Shown: positions 29,460 to 41,285 of the stretch, piece after piece
Position numbering within the stretch: position 1 is the first letter of the stretch
How the letters are laid out: each line of letters begins with the position of its first letter
Origin: Isoetes taiwanensis
Lineage: Eukaryota > Streptophyta > Lycopodiopsida > Isoetales > Isoetaceae
Assembly: GCA_021234155.1 (NCBI GenBank)
Contig: JAJEKV010000083.1
Location: 62,001-126,000 of the forward strand
DNA length: 64,000 bases
Direction: 5' to 3'
Position numbers and translations under genes: made by a program
The notes under the pieces: model-generated
The model's input: only the letters and a program-made list of their open reading frames with translations
Databases searched by the model: none
Told to the model about the DNA's origin: nothing

Positions 29460-31850
29460 AAATACCTCTTAAGTGCAAGCATGTCAATGTCAATGTCCTC
29501 GCACTGAATTGAAGATCCGAATGTTGATGGTGTTCTTACTCTTAGTAAGTGCCATGTTGAAGATGGCCAAAGTGTGATGTTCAAGAACTCTACATAGCAT
29601 TGGAATCATGATCCATCTGCACTTCAGCCAATTTATCCCCTGTAAGAGCTACCTTTACAATATCTCTTCCACGAGGGAGGTCGCCATAGATTTATCTTTT
29701 AAGCTTGCCTTGGCCCATGCCGCAAATTCCATGAAGCCGTCCGGTGGGAAGAACCGTGACGTCGGCCTTCTTATCATCCGGAACACGAGTCTGCGGTACC
29801 TATAACAAGTTGAAAAGGATAAAATTACTAACTTGACTTACACATACAAATGAACAAGTTCAAAGTCCAAGACGGCATACATATCCACATGCCGGGTTGG
29901 AAAAATTTTCCCACATCCATGTCCAAAGACATCTTGTTCAAATAAATAACACTCCATTTCGAGGCAAAGATCCCGGGAAAATCCTTGCCTTCTTGAGCTT
30001 CATCATTCGGTTCAAGAAAGCATCAGATGGCTCGTGATTGAACTGCAGATGCGGGTTCAATGACCATTACATTTACACAAATCATCTACATTCGTCTACT
30101 ACTATCCATATTATTTTAAAGTTTTTAACTTGGATACTAGATGTAAAACAAAATGTAAGAAATGTAGATCAAGTTACCAGAGATCATTCTTCACGCTTTC
30201 TGCCGTCTTGTTTTTCTGAGTCGTCGATCCATTTCCTTCCCCCTTTTTGGTTTCCTCACTCAGATTCTTATTAGGTCCGTAATCCTCGTCTTCAACCTCT
30301 CCCCGATTTCTCATTGTCATGAACTTCGCCGTCCTTTGCTATGTCGGAAGCAATATTTGACACAAACTTAAAAGTATCCCGCTCTACATCTTGATGCTCG
30401 GAAGATTCCTCTTCATTAGGGACTGTAAACATAGGATGTCATGGATTTCTCACCGGGCCAGTACTTTGAAATAAAATGCTTTCTTACCGTTTCTACCGCT
30501 TTAATTGTCTTCTTCGCGTGGCTTTTTAGGCGTGGAGTTCTTACGTGGAGTCACATTTTCTGCTGCTTTGCCTTTACTTTTGAAGATGTGGCCTTAGCCT
30601 TGCCCTCAATCTCTCGAAGTTCCTCGTCATAACTGGAATGTCACCATCTGGGACACTGAAGTGCCGACCTCCTCAACTCAGTATCACCGCAGAATAGTGA
30701 TTTTGCTTTTTCCTTCAATCACCGCTTTCTTTCCCTCGGCTACATCTTGCACCTCAATTTTCTTTGGAACCTCCAAAACCGTGAAAAACCGAACCAAGAA
30801 TAAGAAATTGCTTCCTCGACACAATGCAAATTGAATTTGAAAAAATCGCTTTTTGATCGTGGTGTAATTTCGCTTTCGATAGTTTTTGGCACTTTGAAGC
30901 TCTGAAAATAAATCAAATAACAGTCAGATATCAGTCTCAAACTAATCAGTCTCTAACGAGTACATATACATGTAAACAGCTATTTATCTAGATGGAATGT
31001 ACATGTAATGTACATGAATGTGCTCCAATGTATGCACATGTACACATCAGACATTACATAAAATACCTCTAAATGTTCTGCCACAAAACTCAGTACACAA
31101 CTCCTAATTTTATGTATTTAAGTTCTACATTTAGGACCCTACACTGTGAATGTACAACATGTATGTAAGAAACACATATATGTATGACATGCAAGCCAAG
31201 GAACTAAAAGTATAAAATAACCAAGATACACTCCTACATGTCAGAAGCAAAACCTTAAGTGCAAACAATCTACATGTAAATGGATTCTACATTGCGGTAA
31301 TTCTAGGTGCAAACAAATTGAACATAAATCATGAAATATCGCTTACCTCCAAAGGTGTACACACCCAAGGTCTTTGAAATGTTATCGCCCCATTTGCATG
31401 CTCTTGGGCGTGATAGTGTGATAAATAGAATATGAGAAACAGAAGATATGAAATGAATGCTCGCATGGAGCAACTAGGATAGGTTCATTATTAGCAAAGC
31501 CATTATCGCAAAACACACATCCATGCACGATATGAATTTTTCTTCACCGAGAGATCACTAAGCTTGTTTTTTTGGAAGGAGAATCATTGCCGCAGAATGC
31601 ATCATGTACTTATGCATATCATCAAGCCGTCTGCAAAGACTCAAAACCGAACTTTGTGAGCCACCTCAAGTTCTCGCAATCCTCTTTTCACATAACTCCT
31701 TCTCCCAAATGGCTTTCTCCAATGGCTCCCGAATTCTCTTCAAAGATTTCTTCCTTCTGGTTCTATCCCTCATCAAAGGTCAACCTCCTGGCACGGACGC
31801 GCCTTGATGTCTCTCTTATTCTGCTTAGCGTCGTCGAGAACACTATTGAT
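29460..31850 (-). pseudogene. minus-strand decayed locus with exon-like pieces, downstream half
   Basis: Minus-strand coding-like pieces are separated by AT-rich spacers. One near 29590-29800 reads FMEFAAWAKASLKDKSMATS. One near 31370-31540 reads CVFCDNGF followed by APCEHSFHIFC, resembling a zinc-binding Cys/His cluster, and ends at a splice-donor-like ggtaagc. Together with 36445-37190 this appears to be one locus split by the CACTA element. I cannot name the gene. Confidence 0.35.
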
Positions 31851-31874
31851 CACAACAAGAAAAGGGTCATTTAG

Positions 31875-32101
31875 CGACGTCTATAGCGACGTCTGAACGA
31901 CGTCTATGCGACGCCCGACGGCTGCCGCACGATGTCTCACGTGACGTCGTTGGCACATCGCCGCATCGCGACGCGGCGCCGCGATCACGACGTCGGGCAG
32001 CGCCGCCGTGACGCCGCTACAGATGTGACTCGGGACGCGGACTCGAGGCGTCGCTTCGAGACGTCGGCAGTGACGACGGACGCCGCGGCGTCGCGGCGTG
32101 G
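31875..32101. repeat. left subterminal gacgtc-rich array of the CACTA element
   Basis: About 225 bp very rich in gcgacg and gacgtc words in both orientations, then a 60-base A-rich run. The counterpart is at 36170-36420. Confidence 0.85.
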
Positions 32102-32299
32102 TAAAAAAAAAAAAAAAAAAAAATTAAAAAAAAAAAATTAAAAAAAAATAAAAAAAAAAAAGGAAAGAATTTTAATAGTTAGTTACAATATCATATACAA
32201 GAGGCTTAGTAGTGGCTATCTTTACGTGTTCCCGTTAGGGGAAAACCCAGATAGCCAATTCTATAATAATACGACCAATATTAGACAATGACATTGAAA

Positions 32300-32540
32300 G
32301 TTAACGTGAACTAAGAGTTTATAGCACTTACGAATCTATTTCGGCCGCCGTAAACCCAAGTGAGACCGGAATTCGTTTGCTTGAAGTTGCCTTTGGCAAA
32401 CCGTGAGGCGATGTTTTTCTTGGAATCCTTTTGCACGTTCGAAAGTGATCCGATTGCAAGGAATACAACATGACAAGTTAAATGTCTTATTTGAATTGAA
32501 CTAATGGCAACAAATAACAAATACCTTGATATCTTCCTTA
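32300..32540 (-). pseudogene. possible remnant of CACTA-associated protein
   Basis: The minus-strand frame reads SKKNIASRFAKGNFKQTN and TWVYGGRNRF. This faintly recalls the transposase-24-type segment found in plant CACTA proteins, but the match is too short to be sure. Confidence 0.25.
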
Positions 32541-32819
32541 TGGACGATTAAGTGGTTTAGGGACCTTTGACCAATCGCCTCCCAATTTTTTGGCATTCGA
32601 CTTCAATTTTGCAATCACTCTTTGCCTTTTCTATAAATCGATAGATTAACACAAAACAAAAGAATAAAAATAAGACTATGACTAGGTCATGTACCTTCTT
32701 TTTCAAGCGACTCCCCATCATCTAAATGAGCCCCTTCCAAACTGGATTAGTTCGGATTAAAAGCCAGAGTTGGCTAACATACGCTTTAGAGTTATAAGCT
32801 AGATTTGGCCACCTCTACC

Positions 32820-33140
32820 TAAGAATTACAAGAAAAGTCGACTTGGACCCGAACACCTGGTCGTCTCCACTCGTAGTGGAGCCTACCGTGCCCTTGAACA
32901 AGCCACTACAATTTTATTTTAAACCTAAAAATAACAAGTGGCTGTGGACTTGAACAGAGTGCACGCGGGCCCTCTCCACTCTAGGTGGAGCCGGCCGTGC
33001 CCTTGAACAAGCCACTCCTTAACCTAGGAAAAATATATGATCGTAGTGAAGTGGACTTCGAACCCGGGTACATGGTCCTCCCCACTCTAGGTGGAGCCGA
33101 CCCGTGCCCTTGAACAAGCCACTCCATCAATTTTTTTTAA
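32820..33140. repeat. repeat of ccactctaggtggagcc units
   Basis: Three related copies of a roughly 105-120-bp unit contain ctaggtggagcc and gtgcccttgaacaagccact, at about 32870-32910, 32965-33020 and 33080-33125. Confidence 0.75.
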
Positions 33141-33239
33141 CCTGCTTAAAATTATAAAAATAAAATGCAAGCGCGATCAACTTACCAAAAGAAGGACGCG
33201 GTGTAACAAGATCCTGAGGGTCCAAATCGAAATATAAAG

Positions 33240-33600
33240 CAACAAAGAGTTATAATAATAATAACAACGAAAAAAAAGATCTAAGAAGAAAAAAAAAAAA
33301 AAAAAAAGATGAAGAAATAGTAAAACAAGAAAGAAAAAAAATGAATGAATCAAAGAAGAAGAGAAGGGTGGGAGAAAGAAGAGAAGGGGAAAGAGGAGAA
33401 AAAAGAAATTAGGGGAAGAAAGAGAAGAATGGAAGAAATAAGAGAATGAAATGGAAGAAGATAGAAGAATGGAAGAATGGAAGAGTGAAATAAGGGAAGA
33501 ATCGAAGAAAGAAATGAGGAAAGAAGGAAAAAGAAGAAGAATGCGTAAAACAAGAAGAAGAAAAAGAAGGAAAGAGATAGAAAAAAAAAATTTGAAATCT
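33240..33600. repeat. GA-rich low-complexity tract
   Basis: Purine-rich gaagaa/aaag sequence on the plus strand. Open frames across it are compositional. Confidence 0.85.
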
Positions 33601-33824
33601 ACACTAAATCATTCAATCCAAAAACCATTCAATCCAAAAAGCATGATCTACTAACCGTGAAAAAGAGTGCCAAAAAGTCGCTCAAGGTCAGCGCCCAAGA
33701 TCGCCCAAAATAGTCGATAGAAGGAAGCCTAGAAATGGTCCCTAAAAAAGACGCCCTACGGATCAGAAAAACACACGGCCGCGATGCGACGTCAGCGACG
33801 TCAAGATCTTGACGTAATTTTGAA

Positions 33825-33900
33825 TCAGATATATACGATTTTGAAATCGTGATATACGATTTCAAAATCGTGATATATCATTTCAAAATCGATATATCGG
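33825..33900. repeat. short minisatellite
   Basis: Three units of atatacgatttcaaaatcgtg, each internally near-palindromic (gattt.aaaatc). Confidence 0.8.
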
Positions 33901-34129
33901 CTTAACGTCGCATGCGACGGTCCGCGACGTATTTTGTTATAGCGACGCCTAACACTTTTAATTTTTGGTGCTTTTTTTTTCATCCGATGGTCATGAAAGT
34001 TTGTCCTTATGCTAATTTGGACATTCCCGAGCCATATATGCAAATCAAAATCACATTCTCGATTTAACCAATCTTCTATTGCTACTACTTACTTAATGTT
34101 TGAGCCACGGGTGGCATGTTGAGCCTGGG

Positions 34130-36165
34130 GTGGCGGTTTGATAAGTTCTCGGGGACGGATGTTGGATTTTTGGCCCTTATCGAAGGCGAGGCCCCTTGAA
34201 CGAAGGATTCAACGGCCGGGATAGGGGAACCGAGATCCGGAGTGTGGTCTTTAGCGTCACGGCCCCCGGGAGCGCCGCCAGAAAGCGCCTCGGGGAAACT
34301 TTTTGGGGCTCGCCTCACGGGGTCCGGACTCTCCCCTCTAATGAGGTGGCCTTGCAAGGTCCCGGCCTTGTTTGACTTGGGCAAGTGTGCCGGCCGGCCG
34401 CCCAACAACAGCCGCCCGGACCGTTCTAATGCAAACACTTTGATTTAAACCTTGTCCGAAATTTTGAAAACTGGGCTCAGTATGTTGGCAATGACTTAGG
34501 AAGCCTGCTGACAAAAAATCAGAATTTAATTCCTTACTATGCATTAATTACGAATTTATGAATGTCTTGCTACCGCAAAAGTCGCCCTTTACTTAACCGC
34601 CACAACGGAGGAGTACAGATCCAAACTCCATTCCGTCACAGTTCCCCTTGCTTAGCGTTCTTCAATCGCATCTTATCGCCCAAGTCCCAAGTGCAAAGGA
34701 CCAAAACTTCGGACCCAAAACGCAAACCCCCGCTAGAACACGGCAACTCATAGGGTTTACGTTTGGAGGCTCTATCCTTGTCGATTCGACTAGGACCTTG
34801 CGCCGTGTCTTGACGTAGAGGGGGGTGTTGACGCCGTGAGCACGGACCCTAAAACCATCCGGCGCCTTGCCCCAAAAGTCCTCTCCCGGCGGCCCGGGCG
34901 ACGGACGGGCAACTTCCCCCTCCGGAATCATGATTCGCTCGCTAATGGACTCGAACGCGTCGACATTGCCCCGGGGACCAAGTTTCATGGCCAAAAGACC
35001 ACCCCCTTCTCGAGGTAGCGTCAAACTATCTCATGTCCAACACACTCGTAGTCAATTGGCCTAGGAGGTGGTCAGTCGAATCTTAATACCGCAACGTAGG
35101 GCGTAAGTGTTTCTTTCTTTTGCAAAACCGACCGCGCAACTTGGTCTCTAGGGTAATTTCGCCTCCGGACGATGTGCTTAAGTCGAATCGCCATTCCGAG
35201 CCTCCGAATGTCCGGAACGACAAAACACTTTGGTTTCTACACCTGGCCGACCGCGGGATGCCAGCGGTTTGATAAGTTCTCACGGACGGATGTTGGATTT
35301 TTTTGGACCTTATCGAGACAGGGCCCTTGAACGAAGGATTCAACGGTCGGATAGGGGAACCGAGATCCGGGAGTGTGGTCTTTAGCGTACGGCCCTCCGG
35401 GGGAGCGCTGCCAGGAAAGGCTGCCTCGGGAAACTTTTTGTGGCTCGCCTCTTGGGGTTCGGACTCTCCCCTCTAATGAGGCGGCCTTGCAAGGTCCTGG
35501 CCTTGTTTGACTTGGGCAAGTGTGCCAGCTCGGCTGCCCAACAACAGGCTGCCCGGACCGTACTAATGCAAACACTTTGATCTAAACCTTGTCTGGAAAT
35601 TTTGAAAACTGGCATGTACGTTGGCGATGACTTAAGAAGCCTGCTGACAAAAAATCAGAATTTAATTCCTTACTATGCATTAATTACGAATTTATGAATG
35701 TCTTGCTAACGCCCAACAACAAATGCCCTAGACCGTTCAATGCTACCTATTTGATCATAACTTTATCAGGAAATTCTTAAAATTTGCATGTATGCTGGGG
35801 ATGACATAGGAAGCCAACTGACAAAAAATCAGAATTTAATTCCATACCATGCATTAATTACGAATTTATGAAGCATGAATGCAAAAGAACGCATAACTAA
35901 AAAATTCTCAAGCGGTGCAACGTGCCGGTGCGGACATGAGAAAAATATTTCACTAGGATATGCAGTGTTGGTGCACGATGAAATAGCTCCGAGTCTTCCA
36001 GAGCTGCTGCCACAAAAGTTCTCTTACGAAGGCCCTGGCGATGGACGAGCAATTTCCCCTCTCCAAAACCATGATTTGGCTCTTCCAATGGACTCGAATA
36101 TCGACATTACCACGGGACCAACTTTTCGCGGGCCGAAGACCACCCTTGTTCTCCAAAAGAACAAA
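34130..36165. repeat. degenerate tandem array inside the CACTA element, unit about 1.13 kb
   Basis: 34130-34572 matches 35264-35707. The block 34868-35022 matches 36013-36160. The short block with gacaaaaaatcagaatttaa occurs three times (near 34511, 35645 and 35820). The copies differ mostly by indels in GC-rich spots. Open frames here lie in the repeats and are not annotated as genes. Confidence 0.85.
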
Positions 36166-36169
36166 AGTA

Positions 36170-36420
36170 CACTAGACGTCCGGCCAGACGTCCGTACGAC
36201 GTCACGTCCGCGCCGGCGTCCACGTCGCGACAAAGTGACGCACGCGATGCGACGCGTGGTGCACTGGCGGGCGCGGATCGCCCGCCACGCGATTGTCGAC
36301 GTCGCGACCACACGTCGCATGCGACGCGGTTCCGCGACGCATGGCGCCGCGATTGACGCCGCATGGTCACGCGTTATTTGCGACGTCACGCCGCACGCAC
36401 GCCGCAAGCCCACGCCGCTA
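36170..36420. repeat. right subterminal gacgtc-rich array of the CACTA element
   Basis: About 250 bp rich in cgacg, gacgtc and gcgacgc words, the counterpart of 31875-32101. The 231-codon frame from 35875 reads through it as Arg/Ala-rich protein and is considered an artefact of composition. Confidence 0.85.
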
Positions 36421-36444
36421 AATGTCCATTCTCTTGTTGTGGAT

Positions 36445-37190
36445 GTCTTCTTGTATCGTGCTAGGTCCTCTTCATGTGCATCCTTTCTTCCCGGAAATCT
36501 TATTTATATTGTCCGCATTGCATTGCCTGCTGAATTTTCGGTTCTTCAACCTTGGATGTTTGCTAATTAACTCTCCATGACACCGCCAGAAATGAGTTTT
36601 CGCAAATTCAAGCTCTTCCTTAGGGTAAAATCCTTGCTGAAATTTAGGAACCTTGGATGTGGATTTAGAGGTCCCAATTTCTTACGTAATAGCATTTTTG
36701 CTCCTCCCTTTGCCAAATCTTTGGCCAAAACTTTAAAAGTATCCCAATCTACTTTTTTACTGCCAATTGAAGGGCAAATGCACGAGCAAAGTACTCGGGT
36801 ACATGGCGCATTTGTGACCTCCCGCTTACAAAAACAATTTCATAATGTTTGTAGAAGTTCTCGCCCACTCGGCTTCACGCTAGATTCTTTGAACCCCAGT
36901 ATGTCTTTGGGCCCCCCACTTTCGTCCATTATCCGTTGTAAATTTGGAAAAATTTCATCCGCATTGACATATCTTACATGCTTTGCTTCCACAACAGCGG
37001 GTTCTTCACAAATAAGTCTTCTTTTTGCCCCGGTTCCTCGAAGTTTGAACCTTCCTCTTGTTTTTTCGGCTTTCTTGCTAGAATCGGCTATTTTCAAATT
37101 TTGTTTAACCGGGTGACTTCCCGGGGAGGCAAAGGCGCCCATTGCTTGGATTTGGGCAAGGATTTCGAGGAAGAAGAATAGTTACAGTCG
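36445..37190 (-). pseudogene. minus-strand decayed locus, upstream half
   Basis: The minus-strand frame from 37142 reads GRFKLRGTGAKRRLICEE, AKHVRYVNADEIFPNLQRIM and DESGGPKDILGFKE. A frameshift then leads to VDWDTFKVLAKDLAKGGAK. It looks like genuine protein-coding DNA and lines up with 29460-31850 across the CACTA insertion. The family is not recognised. Confidence 0.4.
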
Positions 37191-38040
37191 AATTACTTCG
37201 TTGATCACTCACAAACACAAAAAATTGGAACGGCGGCAAATTTTTTTCCTAAACAGGAAACACTTCGCAATCTCCCTCCGAAAAATTGCAATGAAGGTCC
37301 GTTCTGGTTGCCACTGCCACTCATAATTTTGAATTGATGACGTGGCTACTCCTAATCATTACATATCCCAACTAACTAAAATTCAAAAAAATAACAAAAA
37401 CGGGTGCCTACATGCCCTACATTATACATAATGTAAGGGCATTTTTTTTAGACACCCTAGCTTTCTTTTACCCAACACTTGAAGTCAAAGGTTGAAGACA
37501 CCAAGACTACTCGGAAATCAATGGTACCTTGCATGATTCAAGCTTTTTCCATGATGTTACATCTTAAGGCATGATTTGCTATTTCCCAAGGCCATATTAC
37601 CATCATTCCACCAAAAAACTCATCTCTTATACATCATTTTCTCCCCTTTCATACAACATTGCCATTTGTCAAAGACCAAAGTTAGCAGATCGTTTTTCCT
37701 AGTCATAAGTACACCATTCATCCATCAAATATGGAAAATTACTAAATTTCCATCCAATTTAGCCATTTCTAAAGTCCAAAACCATATTCTCTCTCCAAAA
37801 AAACAAAGATAGAGAGAGAAAGTATACCATTGACATGACATTCCTAGAAAAGGCAAAAAGTGGCCCAAAAATTTCGAAATCCAAGCACCATTGTGCATAC
37901 ATGTCAAAGGTTCCATTATATCACCCCCACATCATCACCATGTCACAAAAAGTTTTTGACTAGGGGAAACTTTGTTTGCTAATTTTCTTGCCACATCACC
38001 ACCCTCATATTGCCATGTCACCCTTTGCTTGCCTTCATGA
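37191..38040. other. no recognised gene
   Basis: AT-rich sequence with short frames lacking motifs. It contains a small near-palindrome around gccctacattatacataatgtaagggc (37413-37440). Confidence 0.45.
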
Positions 38041-39275
38041 TGCACCTTATGCTGGGCATGGAGGTGAGTGGAAAATATATGAGTCGCTCAAGAGAATGTT
38101 TTAATGGCCTAGTTTGAAAGAAGTTGTGCAGGAATATGTGAAAGGTTGTGAGATATGTCAGCATGTTAAAGCGAGTCGAGGCAAGACTCCAGGGCTATTG
38201 CAACCTCTGCTTGTGCCAGAGGAGAGATGGAGTGAAATCTCTATGGATTTCATTGTGAAGTTGCCTCGCATCGCGTGCATCATTATACTCGGATACTTGT
38301 CATTGTGGATAGGTTGAAGTATGCGGCGCTTTATTATACCTCTGACAAAGAATGCTGATGGCTTGGCGGTGGCCAAGGCTTATATGCAGCATGTATTTCC
38401 TATATTTGGATTACCCAAAACTATTGCAAGTGATCGAGATGTGAAATTTACTGGGAATTTCTGGCGTGGATTGTTCTCGGCATTAAAATGCACTCTTCAG
38501 TTCTCTAGTGGAGATCATCCGGAAACGGATGGGCAAACTGAAAGAGTAAATCAGATTCTGGAGGATATGCTGAGATCTTATGTGGCCACTCAGCAATCCA
38601 GATGGGAGGACTATTTGCCGATCATAGAGTTTGCTTACAATAATGGGTTCCAGCAGAGCATCAAAACTAGCCCGTTTGTGGCTATGTTTGGGAGAAATCC
38701 CAGAGGACCTGTATCGCTTGGTTTTGGTGGGCTGAAAACTGATGCTGCTATAAGTATGCTTGAAGACATGGATGCGACACTTGGTTGTGTCAATTGCATA
38801 TGAGACAGGCCCAGGATCGGGCAAGGGCACGTGCCAATTTGTCGAGAGCCCCGATCGAGCTGCATGAAGGTCAGATGGTGTATCTTCGTGTGGTCTTTCC
38901 CGTGAATCTGAAAAGAAAAGCAATATTGCCATTGCTTGCAGGAAAGAAACCAAGCTCTCCCCAAGATACAGTGGTCCTTATAGAATTTTGAAGAAATATA
39001 GTGATGTTGCCTTCAAGTTGCAACTTCCACCAAATGTGGACATTCATCCAATTTTCGATGTGAGCCAGTTGCGACCAGCTCTGGGAAAAGCTGCGAATGT
39101 TGTGCCTTCTCAGGAACACCTGGTGGAGTTGGATAGAATCCCTACCCCTGAAAGAATATTGAATTTCCGGATAGTGCGGATCCGCCAAAGAGACCAGATG
39201 GAATTTCTGGTGAAATGGAAGCATAGACTTGTCTCAGAGGCGATGTGGGAGAGTCGTCGTTTCATGACTCAATAA
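38040..39275 (+). pseudogene. second Ty3/gypsy element: integrase with chromodomain
   Basis: Starts abruptly in the integrase zinc finger (EYVKGCEICQHVKASRGKTP). The catalytic core follows: SEISMDFIVKLP, GLPKTIASDRDVKFTGNFW, DHPETDGQTERVNQ, IIEFAYNN. The GPY module and linker VDIHPIFDVSQLRP come next, then a C-terminal chromodomain (RIPTPERILN, MEFLVKWKHRL, AMWESRRF). Frame changes occur near 38310, 38800 and 38985. RT, protease and gag are absent upstream, so it is 5'-truncated. It is less damaged than the first element but clearly a different family. Confidence 0.85.
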
Positions 39276-39325
39276 CTGGATGTTATGGCTCAATGGTCTG
39301 GAGCCGATTCTTGAGGACAAGAATC

Positions 39326-39340
39326 CCAGGGGAGAAGTAA
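39326..39340 (+). promoter_or_regulatory. polypurine tract of the second gypsy element
   Basis: ccaggggagaagtaa follows the integrase stop by about 50 bases and directly precedes tgttctgccc, the likely 3' LTR start. Confidence 0.65.
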
Positions 39341-40960
39341 TGTTCTGCCCAAAATAAATTTGCAGACCAATAGTTTGTATTATGCATGCATTTGAATGTT
39401 GGCATAACGAAATGTTCTATGGCATATGATCTATAGATGTGTAATGGTCGCATATCGCCTAGTCTAAGTTGTTGTGGTACACCATGGCCGGACAGACTAG
39501 GGGACTCGGTTGCCTTGTTGTATGGCTATGGGAATAACTTGGCCATCAAGAGTTTATTTCTTTTGAATAAATGACAGCAAGGCAATATATTTTGTCATAT
39601 TAAGCTAAGGTTATAAATACCTTAATGGGTGAGTAATACATTGAAGTTAATAAAGTTGTAATGGTTTTAGAACCATTGGTTAATTAAAAGGTGAGCACCC
39701 CTTAAATCGGGGATGCCACCTACGGCTCCTCTTGCAGCATGGATGGGCTGGCCTGGGTGAGACCTGGGCCACTGGATTTGTTCTGGCCGGATTGCCCTGC
39801 TGTTGATATGTCGTACACGCGGCCCCGCCATGTGGGGCGGGAGTTTCCAAACAAAAGGCGGGCTGTTACAAACAGAAGGAAGACGGGCGTAAGGGAGCTT
39901 GCCAGATTCAAGAAAAAAAGAGAAGAATAGAGTGAATGGATTTGCAGAGATGGGTGATTCAATAAGCAGAGCTGGCATTCAGGTGGATCTCCTGCCTGGA
40001 ATGGGAAGCCTTAAATTAATTCAATGACTATGGCAACCGAAAACACCGAACTAAATTGATAAGTCGGCTTTACCCGACCGGACGTAATATGGGTGGGTGA
40101 GCTTCCCGGTTGTTCACTCATAAACCTGGTTGTTTACTCATAGACCTGGTTGTCCTTTTCTATTCAGGATGTGTAAACTTGGTGCTGACTGTGGCAAGGC
40201 TGTTGGCCAGCTTTCTGATAGCAGGCCGATTCTTACAACCATAATCCCTTCTGTGCCACCCCAAAGGAATAGACTCTAGTGTACTGGTGAGACGAGTACT
40301 TAGCATTGGCATGGGTCAATGTTAAGGGGGAATCAACAGCCCAGTATCGCAAGAGCCTAGTTTAAGTATCATAGCGATACCCAGCTCTGCAAGAGTACTT
40401 GCAAAGAATGAAGAAGTGCGGAGGTGCTTCTTCAAGGGAGTTTTATGCATCACATCCGCATAGATAAGCGTGGCTTATCTGGCAAAGAACCATAGGTGCT
40501 AGTGAGGCAAAAATCATCACCCAGTATGGGACGGTGTCAGGTCTAACCAACGACCTAGTAACTTAGGTTCTTGAGATGTTTGCAGTTTCTCCCTTACTTT
40601 GGATCCACCAGCGCAGGGGTTCTAGACGACGCATTGTCTAGATATGGCGGGGTGTGTCTGCTTGGCAGATGCTATGGTGCATGTGGTGGATTCCATATGT
40701 GTGTACTCGCAGTCCGTCAGTCATTGCTTCATGTTGACACTATTGGATAACTCTTATGCATGTTACTAACACGTGGAAGCTTGTGCAGGCTGTTTGATAG
40801 CTGGCGGGGTATACGCGTGTGTTTAGTTATCTTGTGTTGTTATCTTGTTATCTGTATACGTGACTTTCATGTATATAGCCTCGTGGGATGCCATTAGTGT
40901 CAATAAAGTTAAATGGAGTATCGTTAAGCAATAGGAAATGGCCACATAATCAAATTACCT
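39341..40960 (+). repeat. probable 3' LTR of the second gypsy element (end uncertain)
   Basis: Begins tgttctgccc after the polypurine tract. It has no long ORF, and contains poly(A)-like signals and three short ggttgtt-actcata-acct repeats near 40105-40160. Without the 5' partner the right end cannot be placed. Confidence 0.45.
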
Positions 40961-41285
40961 TTACGTTGACATTCCACTATGCCTGGAAGTTGTGCTCCAA
41001 TCGCTAAGATGGAATTGCCAAAACGTAACCTTAGGGTGAGATTCAACTACGACATTTAGAACTTAACCTTTAATTACAAGCAAATAAGGTTTCGACACGT
41101 CTGAAAATTAAGAGGCTTGACATATTCCACTTTGCCTGGTCTTTATATGCATATGCCAAGGTGTCATTATTTTAACTATTTTTTAACTGTCAACCAATAA
41201 TCCCTATCCTTTAGAAAATAATAATAATAATATGATTAAATCGAGCTTCTTAAGACCCAAAAGGGCATGAAGCTGAAATACAATA
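40961..41285. other. spacer with TAA microsatellite
   Basis: AT-rich sequence with (aat)n near 41215-41232. This may be the short simple-repeat tail of the minus-strand LINE that starts just downstream. Confidence 0.4.

Larger units (their letters stand above)
31851..36441. mobile_element. CACTA (En/Spm-type) DNA transposon, non-autonomous or decayed
   Basis: The ends are inverted repeats: left cacaacaagaaaagggtcat then ttagcgacg; right, read as reverse complement, cacaacaagagaatggacat then ttagcggcg. This matches the CACTACAAGAAAA-type ends of plant CACTA elements. A 3-bp TSD, gat, lies at 31848-31850 and 36442-36444. Length is 4591 bp. No complete transposase is seen. The outermost 200-250 bp on each side are packed with gacg/cgtc motifs, as expected for subterminal transposase-binding arrays. 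Confidence 0.9.

Noticed and set aside
31932-32141. Arg/Thr/Asp-rich ORF
   Set aside because: Reads through the CACTA subterminal gacgtc array and the A run; compositional.
33350-33654. Lys/Glu-rich and Phe/Ser-rich ORFs on opposite strands
   Set aside because: GA-rich low complexity.
35875-36570. 231-codon plus-strand ORF
   Set aside because: Crosses the degenerate tandem array, the CG-rich subterminal array and the CACTA end; cannot be a single gene.
39667-39978. Minus-strand ORF of 103 codons
   Set aside because: Lies in the probable LTR of the second gypsy element and has no domain.
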